The notes below the pieces were generated by a model. It was not told where the DNA came from. It ran no database searches and saw only the letters and a list, made by a program, of their open reading frames with translations. From the NCBI RefSeq assembly GCF_001612785.1, contig NZ_BDBC01000020.1, positions 62,001 to 126,000 of the forward strand: DNA of 64,000 bases, given 5' to 3'. The stretch comes from Nocardia beijingensis NBRC 16342. GTDB lineage: Bacteria; Actinomycetota; Actinomycetes; Mycobacteriales; Mycobacteriaceae. The position numbers were made by a program, and so were the translations under genes. Positions 1-8,831 of this stretch are shown here, piece by piece (position 1 is the first letter of the stretch; each line of letters opens with the position of its first letter).

Positions 1-3000
1 GGTCTCCGTGCTCGCCTTGATGTAGGTGCCGATACCGCCGTTCCACAGCAGATCGACCGGAGCCAGCAGGATGGCCTTGATCATCTCCGGCGGCGAGAGC
101 GTGGTGACGTTCGCGGGCAGGTCGAGCGCCGCGCGCACCTCCGGTGTCACCGGGATCGCCTTGGCGGAGCGATCGTAGACGCCGCCGCCGGGGCTGATCA
201 GCGAGGTGTCGTAATCGGCCCACGACGACCTCGGCAACGCGAACATCCGCTGCCGCTCCCGATAGGAACGCGCCGCGTCGGGAATCGGGTCGAGGAAGAT
301 GTGGCGGTGGTCGAAAGCGGCCACCAAGCGAATGTGCTCCGACAACAGCATCCCGTTGCCGAACACGTCGCCACTCATGTCACCGACACCGACGACCGTG
401 AAGTCCTGGCTCTGGGTGTCGATCTCCATCTCACGGAAGTGACGCTTGACGCTCTCCCACGCACCCTTGGCGGTGATGCCCATCGCCTTGTGGTCATACC
501 CCGCCGAACCACCGGAAGCGAACGCGTCACCCAACCAGAACCCGTAGCTCTTGGCCACGTCGTTGGCGATGTCGGAGAACGTCGCGGTGCCCTTGTCCGC
601 CGCGACGACCAAGTAGGTGTCGTCGCCGTCCCGGCGCACCACCTGCGCGGGCGGGAGGACTTCGCCCGTCGCGCGATCGACGTTGTCGGTGATGTCGAGC
701 AGGCCGGAGATGAACGTGCGGTAGCAGGCGACGCCTTCCGCGCCGAACGCCTGCCGGTCGGCGGCCGGGTCACCGGTGGGCGCGGGCGGCTGCTTCACCA
801 CGAAACCGCCCTTGGCGCCGACCGGCACGATCACCGCGTTCTTCACCGCCTGCGCCTTGACCAGGCCGAGAATCTCGGTGCGGAAATCCTCGAGCCGGTC
901 CGACCACCGCAGACCGCCGCGTGCGACGGACCCGAAGCGCAGGTGCACGCCTTCCACCCGCGGGGAGTAGACGAAGATCTCGAACTGCGGCTTCGGCTTC
1001 GGCAGTTCGGCGATCGCGTGCGGATTCAGCTTGACCGACAGATAGTCCAGCGCGGAACCGGCCGCGTCGCGCCGGTAGTAGTTGGTCCGCAGCGTCGCTT
1101 CGATCAGGCCGAACAGCGCGCGCAGGATGCGGTCGGTGTCCAGGCTGACCACCGCGTCGATCTCGGCCTGCACCCGCTCGGCGATCTCCGCGGCGCGGTC
1201 GGCCGCCTCCGTCCCGACGCCCTCCGGATCGAAGTACGCCGCGAACAAGTCGATGCACGAGCGCGCCGTCGCCGGATGGGTGAGCAGCACGCGGGTGATG
1301 TTGCCGAAGGTGTAGGCGAATCCGGCTTGCTGCAGATACTTCGCGTAGGCCCGCAGCAAGGCCACCTCACGCCAGTGCAGGCCGGCGCGCAGCACCAGTT
1401 CGTTGAGGCCGTCCACTTCGGCGCGGCCGAACCACATCGCGGTCACCGCGTCTGGAAAACGCCGCCGCACACTGGTTTCCGGCAGCGACGCGGCATCGAC
1501 GGCGTGCGCCAACTGCGCGGGCGGCTCCGCGGCGAGCGCTTCCCGCAGTGGCGCCGCGCTCACCCGCAGACCGAAATCGTAGATCCAGCGGTCCGGCCGG
1601 TCGGCCAGCACGACGCGATAGGGCCGCTCGTCGACCACTTCCACACCGAGGCTGTGCAGCACCGGCAGCACCCGGCTCAACGAGATGCCCTCGCCCGCGA
1701 CGTAGAGCGTGAATCGCCATTCCGGGGCGGCGGAATCGCCCTGGCGGTAGAAGTCGGTGTCGATCTCCCCGTCCGACAGCCGCTCGAGACGGCGCAGATC
1801 GCTGAGCGCGTGCGCAGGCTCGTGCTCCTGCTGGTAGCTGGTGGGGAAGGCCGCCGCGTAGTCGGTGGCCAGCGCCTGCGGCACGTCGGACGCGCCCGCG
1901 GCCTCGGCGACCAGCCGGTCGCCCCAGGTCCACGTCGTGGCCAGCAGCAGCTCCTGGATGCGCTCGCGATTGTCCTCGGAGATGTCGGCGGCGTCGGCGC
2001 CCGGCTTGCGGTGCACCGTGAAATAGACGACCGCCAGCTCCGATTCGGTGGCTCGCGCCGAGTACGCGATCTGCTCGGCGTCGAACTGCTCGCGCAGGAT
2101 CTCGCCCATGCGCACGCGGACCTCGGTGGAGTAGCGGTCGCGCGGCATGTAGACCAGGCAGTAGATGGTGTCGCTGCGCGAATCGCGCCGGATGAACAGC
2201 CGAACCTGCCGCCGCAGGCCCAGATTCATCACCGCGGAGACGGTTTCGAACAGCCTGCGCGCGTCGGTCGAGAACAGCTCCACCCGCGGGAACGACTGCA
2301 TCATCTCGAGCATGGCCTGCCCGGAGAACGAGTCGAGGCCGAAACCGGCCCACTCGATGACCTGCAGCACGCGCCGGGAGATGACCGGGATGTCGAGGAT
2401 GTTCTCGTGCAGGCCCGCGACGGTGAAGGTGCCGACGAAGACATGCTCGCCCTTGACCATCTTGACGGTGTCGCCCCAGGCCGCGCGGCCGCTCGGATCG
2501 CTCGCGCCGTAATCGGCCACGCTGATGAAGTACAGGTCCCTGGAACCGGGCAGCAGCGAGTCCACCGAGCCGTTGGCCATCCGCAGGACCGTGCGCTTCG
2601 CGCCGACCACCGGCACGCTGATGTCCGCCGTGGCGCCGTTGCCGAGGATGCCGAGCCCGGTGCCGGGCAGCTGCCACGGCTCGAAGGGGGCGTCGGGGCT
2701 CGGCGCGGAGCGGCGGAAGTGGTAGTAGCCGTAACCGAGCGGGGTGAAGTGCCCGTCCGACAGCCAGCGCAGCAGCCCCGCGGTCTGCGGGATCTCCGCG
2801 TCACCGGCCCATTGCGCCGCCTGATCGAGCTGGTCGGCAACGGTATTGAGCACCTCGACCATGGTCGGCGTGTCGTCGGCCACACGGCGCAGGTCGGCCA
2901 GCAGCGGCGGCAGAGCTTCTTCGATCCGGTCCACCAGTTCGTCGGACAGGCCCGTGCCCAGCTGCACGTGGATCCACGACTCGCGCAGCGTCCGCCCGTC

Positions 3001-3411
3001 GGCCTCGCCGGCCGGTTCGGCCACGCCGTCACGCGGCGCGATGGACAGCACCCGGCCCTCGGCGTCGCGCGACACGTCGAACACCGGATGCACCACCTCG
3101 GTGACCGTGGCGCCCAAGCGGCGCAGCGCGGCGGTCACCGAGTCGACCAGCAACGGCATGTCGTCGTTGACGATCTGGATGGCGGCGCCGACCCCGGCGC
3201 TGTCGTCCGGCCGGTAGACGCGGGTGGTCGCCGAGCCGGGCGCGCGGGTCGCCGCCAGCTCCAGATGCTGCCGGAAGATCCGCTCGGCCCGATCCGTGAT
3301 CGCCGATGTCGAGGACCCCGGCTGGATCCAGCGGAAGTACGCCGCTTCCAGATCGGTCGGATCATCGCGGAACCGCTTCGGTGAAATCGTCTGCTGGGTG
3401 GTTGCCACCAT
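1..3411 (-). CDS. gdh: NAD-specific glutamate dehydrogenase, large (GDH-180) class, partial at window edge
   Basis: Oxidatively deaminates glutamate to 2-oxoglutarate with NAD in the cytoplasm. The reading frame starts at ATG 3411 (MVATTQQTISPKRF) and stays open for 1137 codons to the window edge, so only the N-terminal part of a protein of usually about 1600 residues is present. The long N-terminal regulatory region contains the motif IQIVNDDMPLLVDSV. The dehydrogenase domain begins near residue 850, with RGGLRWSDR, KGGFVVK (substrate-binding lysine) and GVGDMSGDVFGNGMLLS before the nucleotide fold. Equivalent to Rv2476c of M. tuberculosis. A promoter with a palindrome in its spacer lies 53 bp upstream (3464-3492). 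The long plus-strand ORF over this gene is its antisense shadow. The identification is secure. Confidence 0.96.
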   Translation of the reverse strand, partial: MVATTQQTISPKRFRDDPTDLEAAYFRWIQPGSSTSAITDRAERIFRQHLELAATRAPGSATTRVYRPDDSAGVGAAIQIVNDDMPLLVDSVTAALRRLGATVTEVVHPVFDVSRDAEGRVLSIAPRDGVAEPAGEADGRTLRESWIHVQLGTGLSDELVDRIEEALPPLLADLRRVADDTPTMVEVLNTVADQLDQAAQWAGDAEIPQTAGLLRWLSDGHFTPLGYGYYHFRRSAPSPDAPFEPWQLPGTGLGILGNGATADISVPVVGAKRTVLRMANGSVDSLLPGSRDLYFISVADYGASDPSGRAAWGDTVKMVKGEHVFVGTFTVAGLHENILDIPVISRRVLQVIEWAGFGLDSFSGQAMLEMMQSFPRVELFSTDARRLFETVSAVMNLGLRRQVRLFIRRDSRSDTIYCLVYMPRDRYSTEVRVRMGEILREQFDAEQIAYSARATESELAVVYFTVHRKPGADAADISEDNRERIQELLLATTWTWGDRLVAEAAGASDVPQALATDYAAAFPTSYQQEHEPAHALSDLRRLERLSDGEIDTDFYRQGDSAAPEWRFTLYVAGEGISLSRVLPVLHSLGVEVVDERPYRVVLADRPDRWIYDFGLRVSAAPLREALAAEPPAQLAHAVDAASLPETSVRRRFPDAVTAMWFGRAEVDGLNELVLRAGLHWREVALLRAYAKYLQQAGFAYTFGNITRVLLTHPATARSCIDLFAAYFDPEGVGTEAADRAAEIAERVQAEIDAVVSLDTDRILRALFGLIEATLRTNYYRRDAAGSALDYLSVKLNPHAIAELPKPKPQFEIFVYSPRVEGVHLRFGSVARGGLRWSDRLEDFRTEILGLVKAQAVKNAVIVPVGAKGGFVVKQPPAPTGDPAADRQAFGAEGVACYRTFISGLLDITDNVDRATGEVLPPAQVVRRDGDDTYLVVAADKGTATFSDIANDVAKSYGFWLGDAFASGGSAGYDHKAMGITAKGAWESVKRHFREMEIDTQSQDFTVVGVGDMSGDVFGNGMLLSEHIRLVAAFDHRHIFLDPIPDAARSYRERQRMFALPRSSWADYDTSLISPGGGVYDRSAKAIPVTPEVRAALDLPANVTTLSPPEMIKAILLAPVDLLWNGGIGTYIKASTET

Positions 3412-3463
3412 CGATCCGTTGCCTTCCCGAGAACTGCGCTCGTACGTGTTTCGTACTTCACAT

Positions 3464-3492
3464 AACGTACCGCTGGATAACGGCACAATCAA
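3464..3492 (-). promoter_or_regulatory. gdh promoter with palindromic operator in the spacer
   Basis: Read on the minus strand, -35 TTGATT (3487-3492) and -10 TACGTT (3464-3469) are separated by exactly 17 bp. The 14 bp next to the -10 (3470-3483) form the dyad CCGTTATCCAGCGG, with one mismatch to the consensus shared with the sites at 23569, 50896, 52722 and 52779. The start codon of gdh is 53 bp downstream. An operator inside the spacer is the arrangement used by MerR-type regulators. The elements are seen in the sequence; the regulator is not known. Confidence 0.7.
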
Positions 3493-3581
3493 CAGTGTAA
3501 CAATTATTTTCCCGGGCCGACATGGGTTACGACGGCCGGATCAGCTATTTTTCGGGTCCGGCGGAAGGGAGCGCTGCTATG

Positions 3582-4262
3582 TCAGCGCACCAGTCCCGCA
3601 CGCGACAGAAAGGTTTGCGCGCCCGTCCGACCGCTGAAGTTGCCCGTCTCCAACCGGAGACCGGTCCGGGTGTCCGCGTACCAGACGGTTGCCGAGGGGC
3701 CGATCGCCGCATAGACGGGACCGTCGACCAGCGCCGTCGCGCCCGCGCCACGCCATCGAGAGATGCTCTCGGCCAAACGATCCCGCGGTAGGAGTTCGGC
3801 GTAGAAGGTCAGGTCCCGGCCGCCTGCGATATTGCCGAACAACATCGGGTCGGTGGCGGCGACGACGCATTTCTCGCGCTGCCCATCGGAATCCAGCGGC
3901 TGACAGGTCGCCGCCGTGCGGAGCAGATCCGGCATGGCCCGGACCGGCGCGCTCCCCTGCGCGAACGACGGCAGCGACGGCGAACAGGACCGCAGCCCCC
4001 ACACGACGGCCACCACCATCAGCAGCGCGAGCACGCCCACCGCCTGCCACTGCCAGCGCGGATACGCCTTGTCGACAAATTTTTTCGCCTCGCCGCCGAC
4101 CTTCTCGGCGACTTCGGCGACCTGGCCGGGCAGCTTCTCCCCGACGGATTTCACGGTGTCCACGGCCCTGCGCAACGGCGCACCGCAATGCGTGCAGCGG
4201 GAATCGGCACCGGTGTTGCGATGCGAGCAGTACTGGCAGACCAGTTCGGACGGCGCGGACAC
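3582..4262 (-). CDS. Zinc-ribbon membrane protein of unknown function
   Basis: A 226-residue protein. It has an N-terminal zinc ribbon (Cys9, Cys12, Cys23, Cys26), a short linker with amphipathic lysines, one transmembrane helix at about residues 72-90, and an exported C-terminal domain of about 135 residues with several cysteines. The topology suggests a ribbon on the cytoplasmic side and a sensing or binding domain outside. It starts 1 bp after the stop of the 347-residue gene upstream and is the last gene of the operon that begins with the PE gene at 14554. It may be a small accessory or anchor protein of the ESX system, but I recognise no family with a known function. Confidence 0.8.
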   Translation of the reverse strand: MSAPSELVCQYCSHRNTGADSRCTHCGAPLRRAVDTVKSVGEKLPGQVAEVAEKVGGEAKKFVDKAYPRWQWQAVGVLALLMVVAVVWGLRSCSPSLPSFAQGSAPVRAMPDLLRTAATCQPLDSDGQREKCVVAATDPMLFGNIAGGRDLTFYAELLPRDRLAESISRWRGAGATALVDGPVYAAIGPSATVWYADTRTGLRLETGNFSGRTGAQTFLSRAGLVR

Positions 4263-4263
4263 C

Positions 4264-5307
4264 TCAGTGCCCCGTGATGACGATGGACGAGATGGCGGTG
4301 GTGTTGATCGACGGTTCGCCCTTGGACTCCAGCACGGTCAGCACGATCTTCGAGGCGCTCACCACGGGCTCGATCTTCGTCACCACCAAAGTGCGCTGGT
4401 CGAGGGTCGGCTGGGTGTAGATGGTGCTGTCGCCGTCGTTGAACCGATAGGAAACCCGGCTGACCGTGCGATATTTCGCCCACTGGTCGGCGCCGTCCGC
4501 GCCGATGTGATCCCAGCCGGGCACGATGCCGATCGAATCGATCTGATACTTCTTGCCCAGATCGATGGTGATGACCTGACCGTCGACCTTGTAGGCACGC
4601 ACGCACGACCACGCCTTGCCCGTCTGACCGCCGAAAGCGTCCATCGCCGACGTGCTGCCGGGTGGGCACTTCGAGTCCGCGGACTTCGGCTGGATGATCG
4701 AACTCGACGGTGGCGCTTGCGAGGTCGGCGCCGCCGAGGTCGGCGGCGGCGTGACGACCAGCACCTGATTGTTCGACGTGTTCTCCTGGCCGCCGGTGGT
4801 GATCAGCAGCAGCACCAGCAGCACGGCGAGCACCGCGGCGACGATCAGCGCGACCTTGGGTTTGCGCAGCTGGACCAGCGCGTCCTTGACGAGCTGCTGC
4901 GCGGGCGGGAGCCGGTTGCCCGTCGCGGCGGGCTGGCGTTGCGGCTCCGGTTCCGGCTCGGCGGGCGTATTCGTTCGCGCGGCGACCGAGGAGTAGTCGT
5001 TCGCGAAATCCATCGCGGGCGTGGAATCCTCCGCCTGCCCGTTGAGCAGCGCGAGGATTCGTTCGCTCGCCTTCGGACCGTCACCGCCGCGCCGCCGCGG
5101 CGCGACCTCGCGCGGCTCGGAGTCGAGATCGGGCAGCCCGATCGACGGGACGCTGTTCTCCGTGCCGCCCGCCGCGACGCCTCGGCTGAAGCCGACGCTG
5201 TCGACGGACGACGCGACCGAGGACCCGAGCGAAGGATCGGCGAGCAGAGTGTCGAGGACCGCACCTCGATGACGGAGAAAGACGTCTCCCGGGTCCTCGA
5301 CGGGCAT
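4264..5307 (-). CDS. Single-pass membrane protein with discoidin-like extracytoplasmic domain
   Basis: A 347-residue protein. Residues 1-150 are acidic and proline-rich cytoplasmic sequence, a transmembrane helix spans about 152-171, a Ser/Thr/Pro linker follows, and the C-terminal ~140 residues look like an F5/8-type C (discoidin) or related carbohydrate-binding jelly roll: TSAMDAFGGQTGKAWSC, then ITIDLGKKYQIDSIGIVPGW and a final ISSIVITGH strand. The layout suggests binding of a surface glycan or peptidoglycan outside the membrane. It lies between the HTH gene and the zinc-ribbon protein in the ESX operon, so a wall-anchoring role for the secretion system is a reasonable guess. The fold call is from memory of the family, without a profile search. 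Confidence 0.75.
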   Translation of the reverse strand: MPVEDPGDVFLRHRGAVLDTLLADPSLGSSVASSVDSVGFSRGVAAGGTENSVPSIGLPDLDSEPREVAPRRRGGDGPKASERILALLNGQAEDSTPAMDFANDYSSVAARTNTPAEPEPEPQRQPAATGNRLPPAQQLVKDALVQLRKPKVALIVAAVLAVLLVLLLITTGGQENTSNNQVLVVTPPPTSAAPTSQAPPSSSIIQPKSADSKCPPGSTSAMDAFGGQTGKAWSCVRAYKVDGQVITIDLGKKYQIDSIGIVPGWDHIGADGADQWAKYRTVSRVSYRFNDGDSTIYTQPTLDQRTLVVTKIEPVVSASKIVLTVLESKGEPSINTTAISSIVITGH

Positions 5308-5384
5308 GATCCGGATCGTATCCGGCCGCGGCCTGCCGCCGAGCCTGCGCTATTCCCGGTGGAGAGAACAGCAGGACGGGCGGA

Positions 5385-5738
5385 TCAGCGCTTCTTCTCC
5401 TCGGTCACGAAGTACTCCGGCGGCACGTCGAACACCCGCGCCAGCGCGATCACCAGATCCAGGCGCGGGATCGCGTCACCGTGGATCAGCCGGTACAGGC
5501 CGGACTGCGACACCGGCACGTCCGGGTAGGCCAGCTCCAGGTGCTGCGCCAGCGAGTAGAGCGTCAGCGACCGCGTCGATCCGTCCTCGGTCGAGACGAC
5601 GGATTCCGCGATCAGTTCCGACAACCGGCTGGAGAAGATGGCCGCCGCGGCCTGTCTCGGGGTGAGCGCGTCCCCGGCGTCCTGATGAGGGAGATCGCCG
5701 CCATCGGAATGGGTGTCCGCTACCACGGTGATAGACAT
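5385..5738 (-). CDS. EspR-like helix-turn-helix transcriptional regulator
   Basis: A 117-residue XRE-type DNA-binding protein. After a ~30-residue acidic N-terminus it reads FSSRLSELIAESV, then a helix-turn-helix containing VSQSGLYRLIHGDAIPR, and ends LARVFDVPPEYFVTEEKKR. This parallels the N-terminal half of EspR (Rv3849), the M. tuberculosis regulator of ESX-1 substrate genes (FAARLNRLFD..., APYLSQLRSG..., FRIKAAYFTDDE). The C-terminal dimerisation part of EspR is missing. The gene begins 16 bp after eccE, so it is made together with the ESX machine. It is the best candidate for binding the TTCCCA-N4-TGGGAA dyads found upstream of all units of this locus; that link is inference. Confidence 0.82.
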   Translation of the reverse strand: MSITVVADTHSDGGDLPHQDAGDALTPRQAAAAIFSSRLSELIAESVVSTEDGSTRSLTLYSLAQHLELAYPDVPVSQSGLYRLIHGDAIPRLDLVIALARVFDVPPEYFVTEEKKR

Positions 5739-5754
5739 TAACCGACCGCTCCCA

Positions 5755-7476
5755 TCAGCTCACGCGACGGCCACCGGGTTGCGGAGGTGCAACCACGGGT
5801 CCGGATGCCCCCGCGGGATGCGCGGGCGGGCCGTCGACAGTATCGAAATATCGGGTTTCGCCTCTCGGCTCGATCAGGTCGACCCGCACCGTGCGCATCG
5901 GAATGCTCACGTCCACCGCGGTCGCGCTGACCTGGTTGATCGCGAGATCGACAGCGCGCCTGCGCGGACCGCCGGGCTCGCTGATGGTGACCGTCGTGTG
6001 CGCGCTGGACGCACGCGGCGGCAGATGGTCGAAGACCGCGATGGTGGCCGTGGTCTCCGCCTCCCCATTTGCTGGGCCGGTGTGCTCGTCGCCGGGATCG
6101 GCCAGGCGCATGGAGCGCGGGTCGCCGACGGCGGTGACGAGTTGACGCCAGCTGTCCGGCCGCGCCGAGTGGATCTCCACGTCGGCGCCGACCACCATCG
6201 CCCGCAGGATGATCTGCTGGGCCACGGGCAGCTTGGCATGGACGTCGATGGTGCGCCTGCGCGGGTTGAACCGGGCCGGGTCGAACAGCGGCAGCGCCAG
6301 GGTGTGGCGCGGCTGGCCGCTGATCGCGCCGAGGATCTGGCCGTTCGGGCCGATCGCGATGGCCAGCCCGGCGGCGAGGTCCTCCGGCGCGATGTCGGCA
6401 CCGGACTCGAAGCCGCGCAGGGCGCGGATGGAGGAGCCGGTGGGCAGCGACGCCAGCAGAGCGGTGGACTGGTCGCCGCCGAGCAGCCGCAGATAGTCCG
6501 GCGGTTCGGTGGTGACGGGCGGACCGATGAACCGGACCAGCGCGCGTGGCCCCTCGGTGTCGGAGGTCAGGCTCACCACCAAGGTGGTCCGTCCGCGGTT
6601 CCAGGTCCAGCAATCGTCCAGGCCGACCCCGCCCAGCCGGGACCAGTCGATCAGGAAGCTGGTCACACACCGGCCCGGCACCGGCGTCTGCAAATTGCTC
6701 CAGGTTTCCCGCAGGTCGGACAATTCGATTCCGGCGTGCAGCAGCCGCGTCGCGTCCCGCAGCGCGGCCGCGGGCAGTGGGTGCGCGGCGATGCCCCGCT
6801 CGCGCAGCCGGCCCGCGATCCGATGCGTGGCGCTGGCCAGCGCTTTGGGGGCGACCACCGCGCACGGCCCGCGCTTGCTCAGCGCGGCGAGGTTGCGTTC
6901 CTGGTCGAGCCGGACCACCAGCCAGGTCAACCGGTCACCCACCACCGGGTGCGAGCCGATCAGCTGGTCGTAGAGCATGCTGTAGCTGCCGGTGGAACGC
7001 ACGCGCTGTCCGGTCGTGACGATGTCGATGTCCACCGAGATGCCGAACTGGTCCAGCATCGGCAGCAGCAGATCGACCGAAATGGTGTCCTCGGTGTAGA
7101 GCGTTCGCTCGGCGATCACCGTTGGCAGGTCCAGATTCGGCGCGAGCTGGATCATCGCGATCAGGGTGCCGCCCGCCTCGTTGACGCCGCACACGCCCGC
7201 GGCGACCTGCACGTCTTCGATCCGGGCGGTCTGCGTGCGCGCGCGAGCCCGCGCGGTTCGGCCGGTGCGGTAGGCCGCCCAGTCGAGCAGCCAGCGCATA
7301 CCGGTCCGCCCGTTCACCCGCACGGTCACCGTCGTGACCAGCACCGTGACCACCACCGCGCTCACCCACCACGGCGTCTTGGCCGACAGACCGACCAGCA
7401 GCGGGCTGCCGACGACGACGAAGGCGGCGAACGGACCACGCTCGACGCCGGCGACCCGTACGCTCGGAAAGCTCAC
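5755..7476 (-). CDS. eccE: EccE, type VII secretion membrane component
   Basis: Peripheral membrane subunit of the ESX inner-membrane complex, 573 residues. Two N-terminal hydrophobic segments (AFVVVGSPLLVGL and WVSAVVVTVLVTTVTV) precede a long cytosolic region. Translation starts at GTG 7476, which overlaps the mycP stop by 4 bp (GTGA). The ORF is open further upstream, but that part is antisense-like sequence inside mycP. It is longer than EccE1 of M. tuberculosis (about 460 residues). In M. tuberculosis ESX loci mycP and eccE are neighbours, which supports the call as much as the sequence does. The next gene, the EspR-like regulator, begins 16 bp downstream. Confidence 0.88.
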   Translation of the reverse strand: MSFPSVRVAGVERGPFAAFVVVGSPLLVGLSAKTPWWVSAVVVTVLVTTVTVRVNGRTGMRWLLDWAAYRTGRTARARARTQTARIEDVQVAAGVCGVNEAGGTLIAMIQLAPNLDLPTVIAERTLYTEDTISVDLLLPMLDQFGISVDIDIVTTGQRVRSTGSYSMLYDQLIGSHPVVGDRLTWLVVRLDQERNLAALSKRGPCAVVAPKALASATHRIAGRLRERGIAAHPLPAAALRDATRLLHAGIELSDLRETWSNLQTPVPGRCVTSFLIDWSRLGGVGLDDCWTWNRGRTTLVVSLTSDTEGPRALVRFIGPPVTTEPPDYLRLLGGDQSTALLASLPTGSSIRALRGFESGADIAPEDLAAGLAIAIGPNGQILGAISGQPRHTLALPLFDPARFNPRRRTIDVHAKLPVAQQIILRAMVVGADVEIHSARPDSWRQLVTAVGDPRSMRLADPGDEHTGPANGEAETTATIAVFDHLPPRASSAHTTVTISEPGGPRRRAVDLAINQVSATAVDVSIPMRTVRVDLIEPRGETRYFDTVDGPPAHPAGASGPVVAPPQPGGRRVS

Positions 7477-8831
7477 CGGCGCCTCCGCATCGCCGAGTTC
7501 AGGTGACTGCCCGCGAGGCCGAGCAGCAGCGCCGCGAGGATGACGACGGTCGCGGTGATCGCCGGACGCAGATCCTTGGGCCGCGGCGCGGGAGGTATGG
7601 GCAGGTCCGCGGACCGGAACAGGCCCGCGGGTTGCTGCGGCGGTGTGCGGTAACTCAGGGCGGCGAGCGGGTCGATCACGCCCGCGCCCACCACGTTGTC
7701 GATGCCGCGGGCCGGGGCGTGCGCACTGGCCTGCAGCCGGGCGGCGATCTCGCGCGGGGTCTCGTTGGGGAAGCGCGAGCGCAGCAGGGCGGCCACCCCG
7801 CTGACGTACGCGGCGGCGAACGACGCGCCGCCGACGGGCACCAGCTTGTCCGGCTCGCCGATGCCGTTGATCAGGCCGCCGCCGCCCGGACCGAGCGATT
7901 CGATGCCGGTGCCGGGGGCGGCGACCGAAACCCACGGTCCGGTGAGCGAATCGGGCATGGGCGCGCCGTTGGCGGTGGTGAATCCCACCGTGAGCACGTC
8001 GGGGCCGAACCACCCCGGCGTGGAGATGGTCTTCACGTCGCGCCAGTTGCGCGGATCGGCCGGACGCGTCGGGTCGATGTCCGGATTCTGTGCGCAGTTG
8101 TCGCCGCCCGAGGCGTTGCCGGCGCCAGCGACGATGAGCGCGCCGCGGCCGTGCACCGCGTAGCCGATCGCCGCCGACAGCATGGACTGATCGACCTGCG
8201 CGTCCACCGGCAGGCAGATCGGCAGCGACACCGTGATCACCGAGGCGCCCTGGTTCGCGGCGCGCGTGATCGCCCGCGCGAGTGTCCTGATGTCGACGGC
8301 CTTGCGCTGATTCGGGTCCGAACCCGGTCGTTCGGGGCTGAACGCGCCGGAGCGGATGCGGAGGGAGACGATGCGCGCGTCCGGGGCCACGCCGGCGAAT
8401 CCGTCCCCGGGATCCGAGGTCGCGCCGATGATCCCGGCGACCAGCGTGCCGTGGGCGTCGCAGTCGGACAGGCCGTCGCCGCCCGCCGCCAGGTAATCGC
8501 CGCCGCCGATCAGGTTGGGCAGGCGCGGGTGCGGCTGCACTCCCGTGTCGATGACGGCGACGGTCACCCCGGCGCCCCGGCTCAGCGCCTTGGCGCGGCG
8601 CAGATCCAGCGCCAGCTCCGCGGGCGGAGTGCGGGTGAGGTCGCTGTCGGGCAGCACGCCCGCGGTCAGGCAGCCTTTGTCCTGCTTCATCGGCTGCTCC
8701 GGTCCCGGCGGGTCGTCCGCGGGCGGCGCGCCCACCACGACCTGGGGCGGTTCCAAGGCGACGGCGGGGGCGGCGGGAACGGCCAGTAGCACCCCGGCCA
8801 GAACCGCCACAGCGGCACTGCCGACCTTCAT
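7473..8831 (-). CDS. mycP: MycP mycosin, membrane-anchored subtilisin-like protease of the ESX system
   Basis: Serine protease that stabilises the ESX complex and cleaves some substrates in the periplasm. 452 residues: signal peptide (about 1-25), catalytic Asp95 in AVIDTG, His127 in DAHGTLVAGI, oxyanion region AGAGNASGGDNC, Ser337 in GASFAAAYVSG, and a C-terminal anchor helix (ATVVILAALLLGLAG) with a basic tail. The family's N-terminal extension over the active site is present (about residues 26-75). The start is ATG 8831, overlapping the eccD stop as ATGA; the longer ORF adds 80 non-family residues. All catalytic residues are intact. Confidence 0.95.
   Translation of the reverse strand: MKVGSAAVAVLAGVLLAVPAAPAVALEPPQVVVGAPPADDPPGPEQPMKQDKGCLTAGVLPDSDLTRTPPAELALDLRRAKALSRGAGVTVAVIDTGVQPHPRLPNLIGGGDYLAAGGDGLSDCDAHGTLVAGIIGATSDPGDGFAGVAPDARIVSLRIRSGAFSPERPGSDPNQRKAVDIRTLARAITRAANQGASVITVSLPICLPVDAQVDQSMLSAAIGYAVHGRGALIVAGAGNASGGDNCAQNPDIDPTRPADPRNWRDVKTISTPGWFGPDVLTVGFTTANGAPMPDSLTGPWVSVAAPGTGIESLGPGGGGLINGIGEPDKLVPVGGASFAAAYVSGVAALLRSRFPNETPREIAARLQASAHAPARGIDNVVGAGVIDPLAALSYRTPPQQPAGLFRSADLPIPPAPRPKDLRPAITATVVILAALLLGLAGSHLNSAMRRRR

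Noticed and set aside
301..3384. A 1027-codon open frame on the plus strand
   Set aside because: It is the antisense of gdh; the minus-strand frame encodes all dehydrogenase motifs and the plus-strand product is low-complexity His/Arg/Gly sequence.
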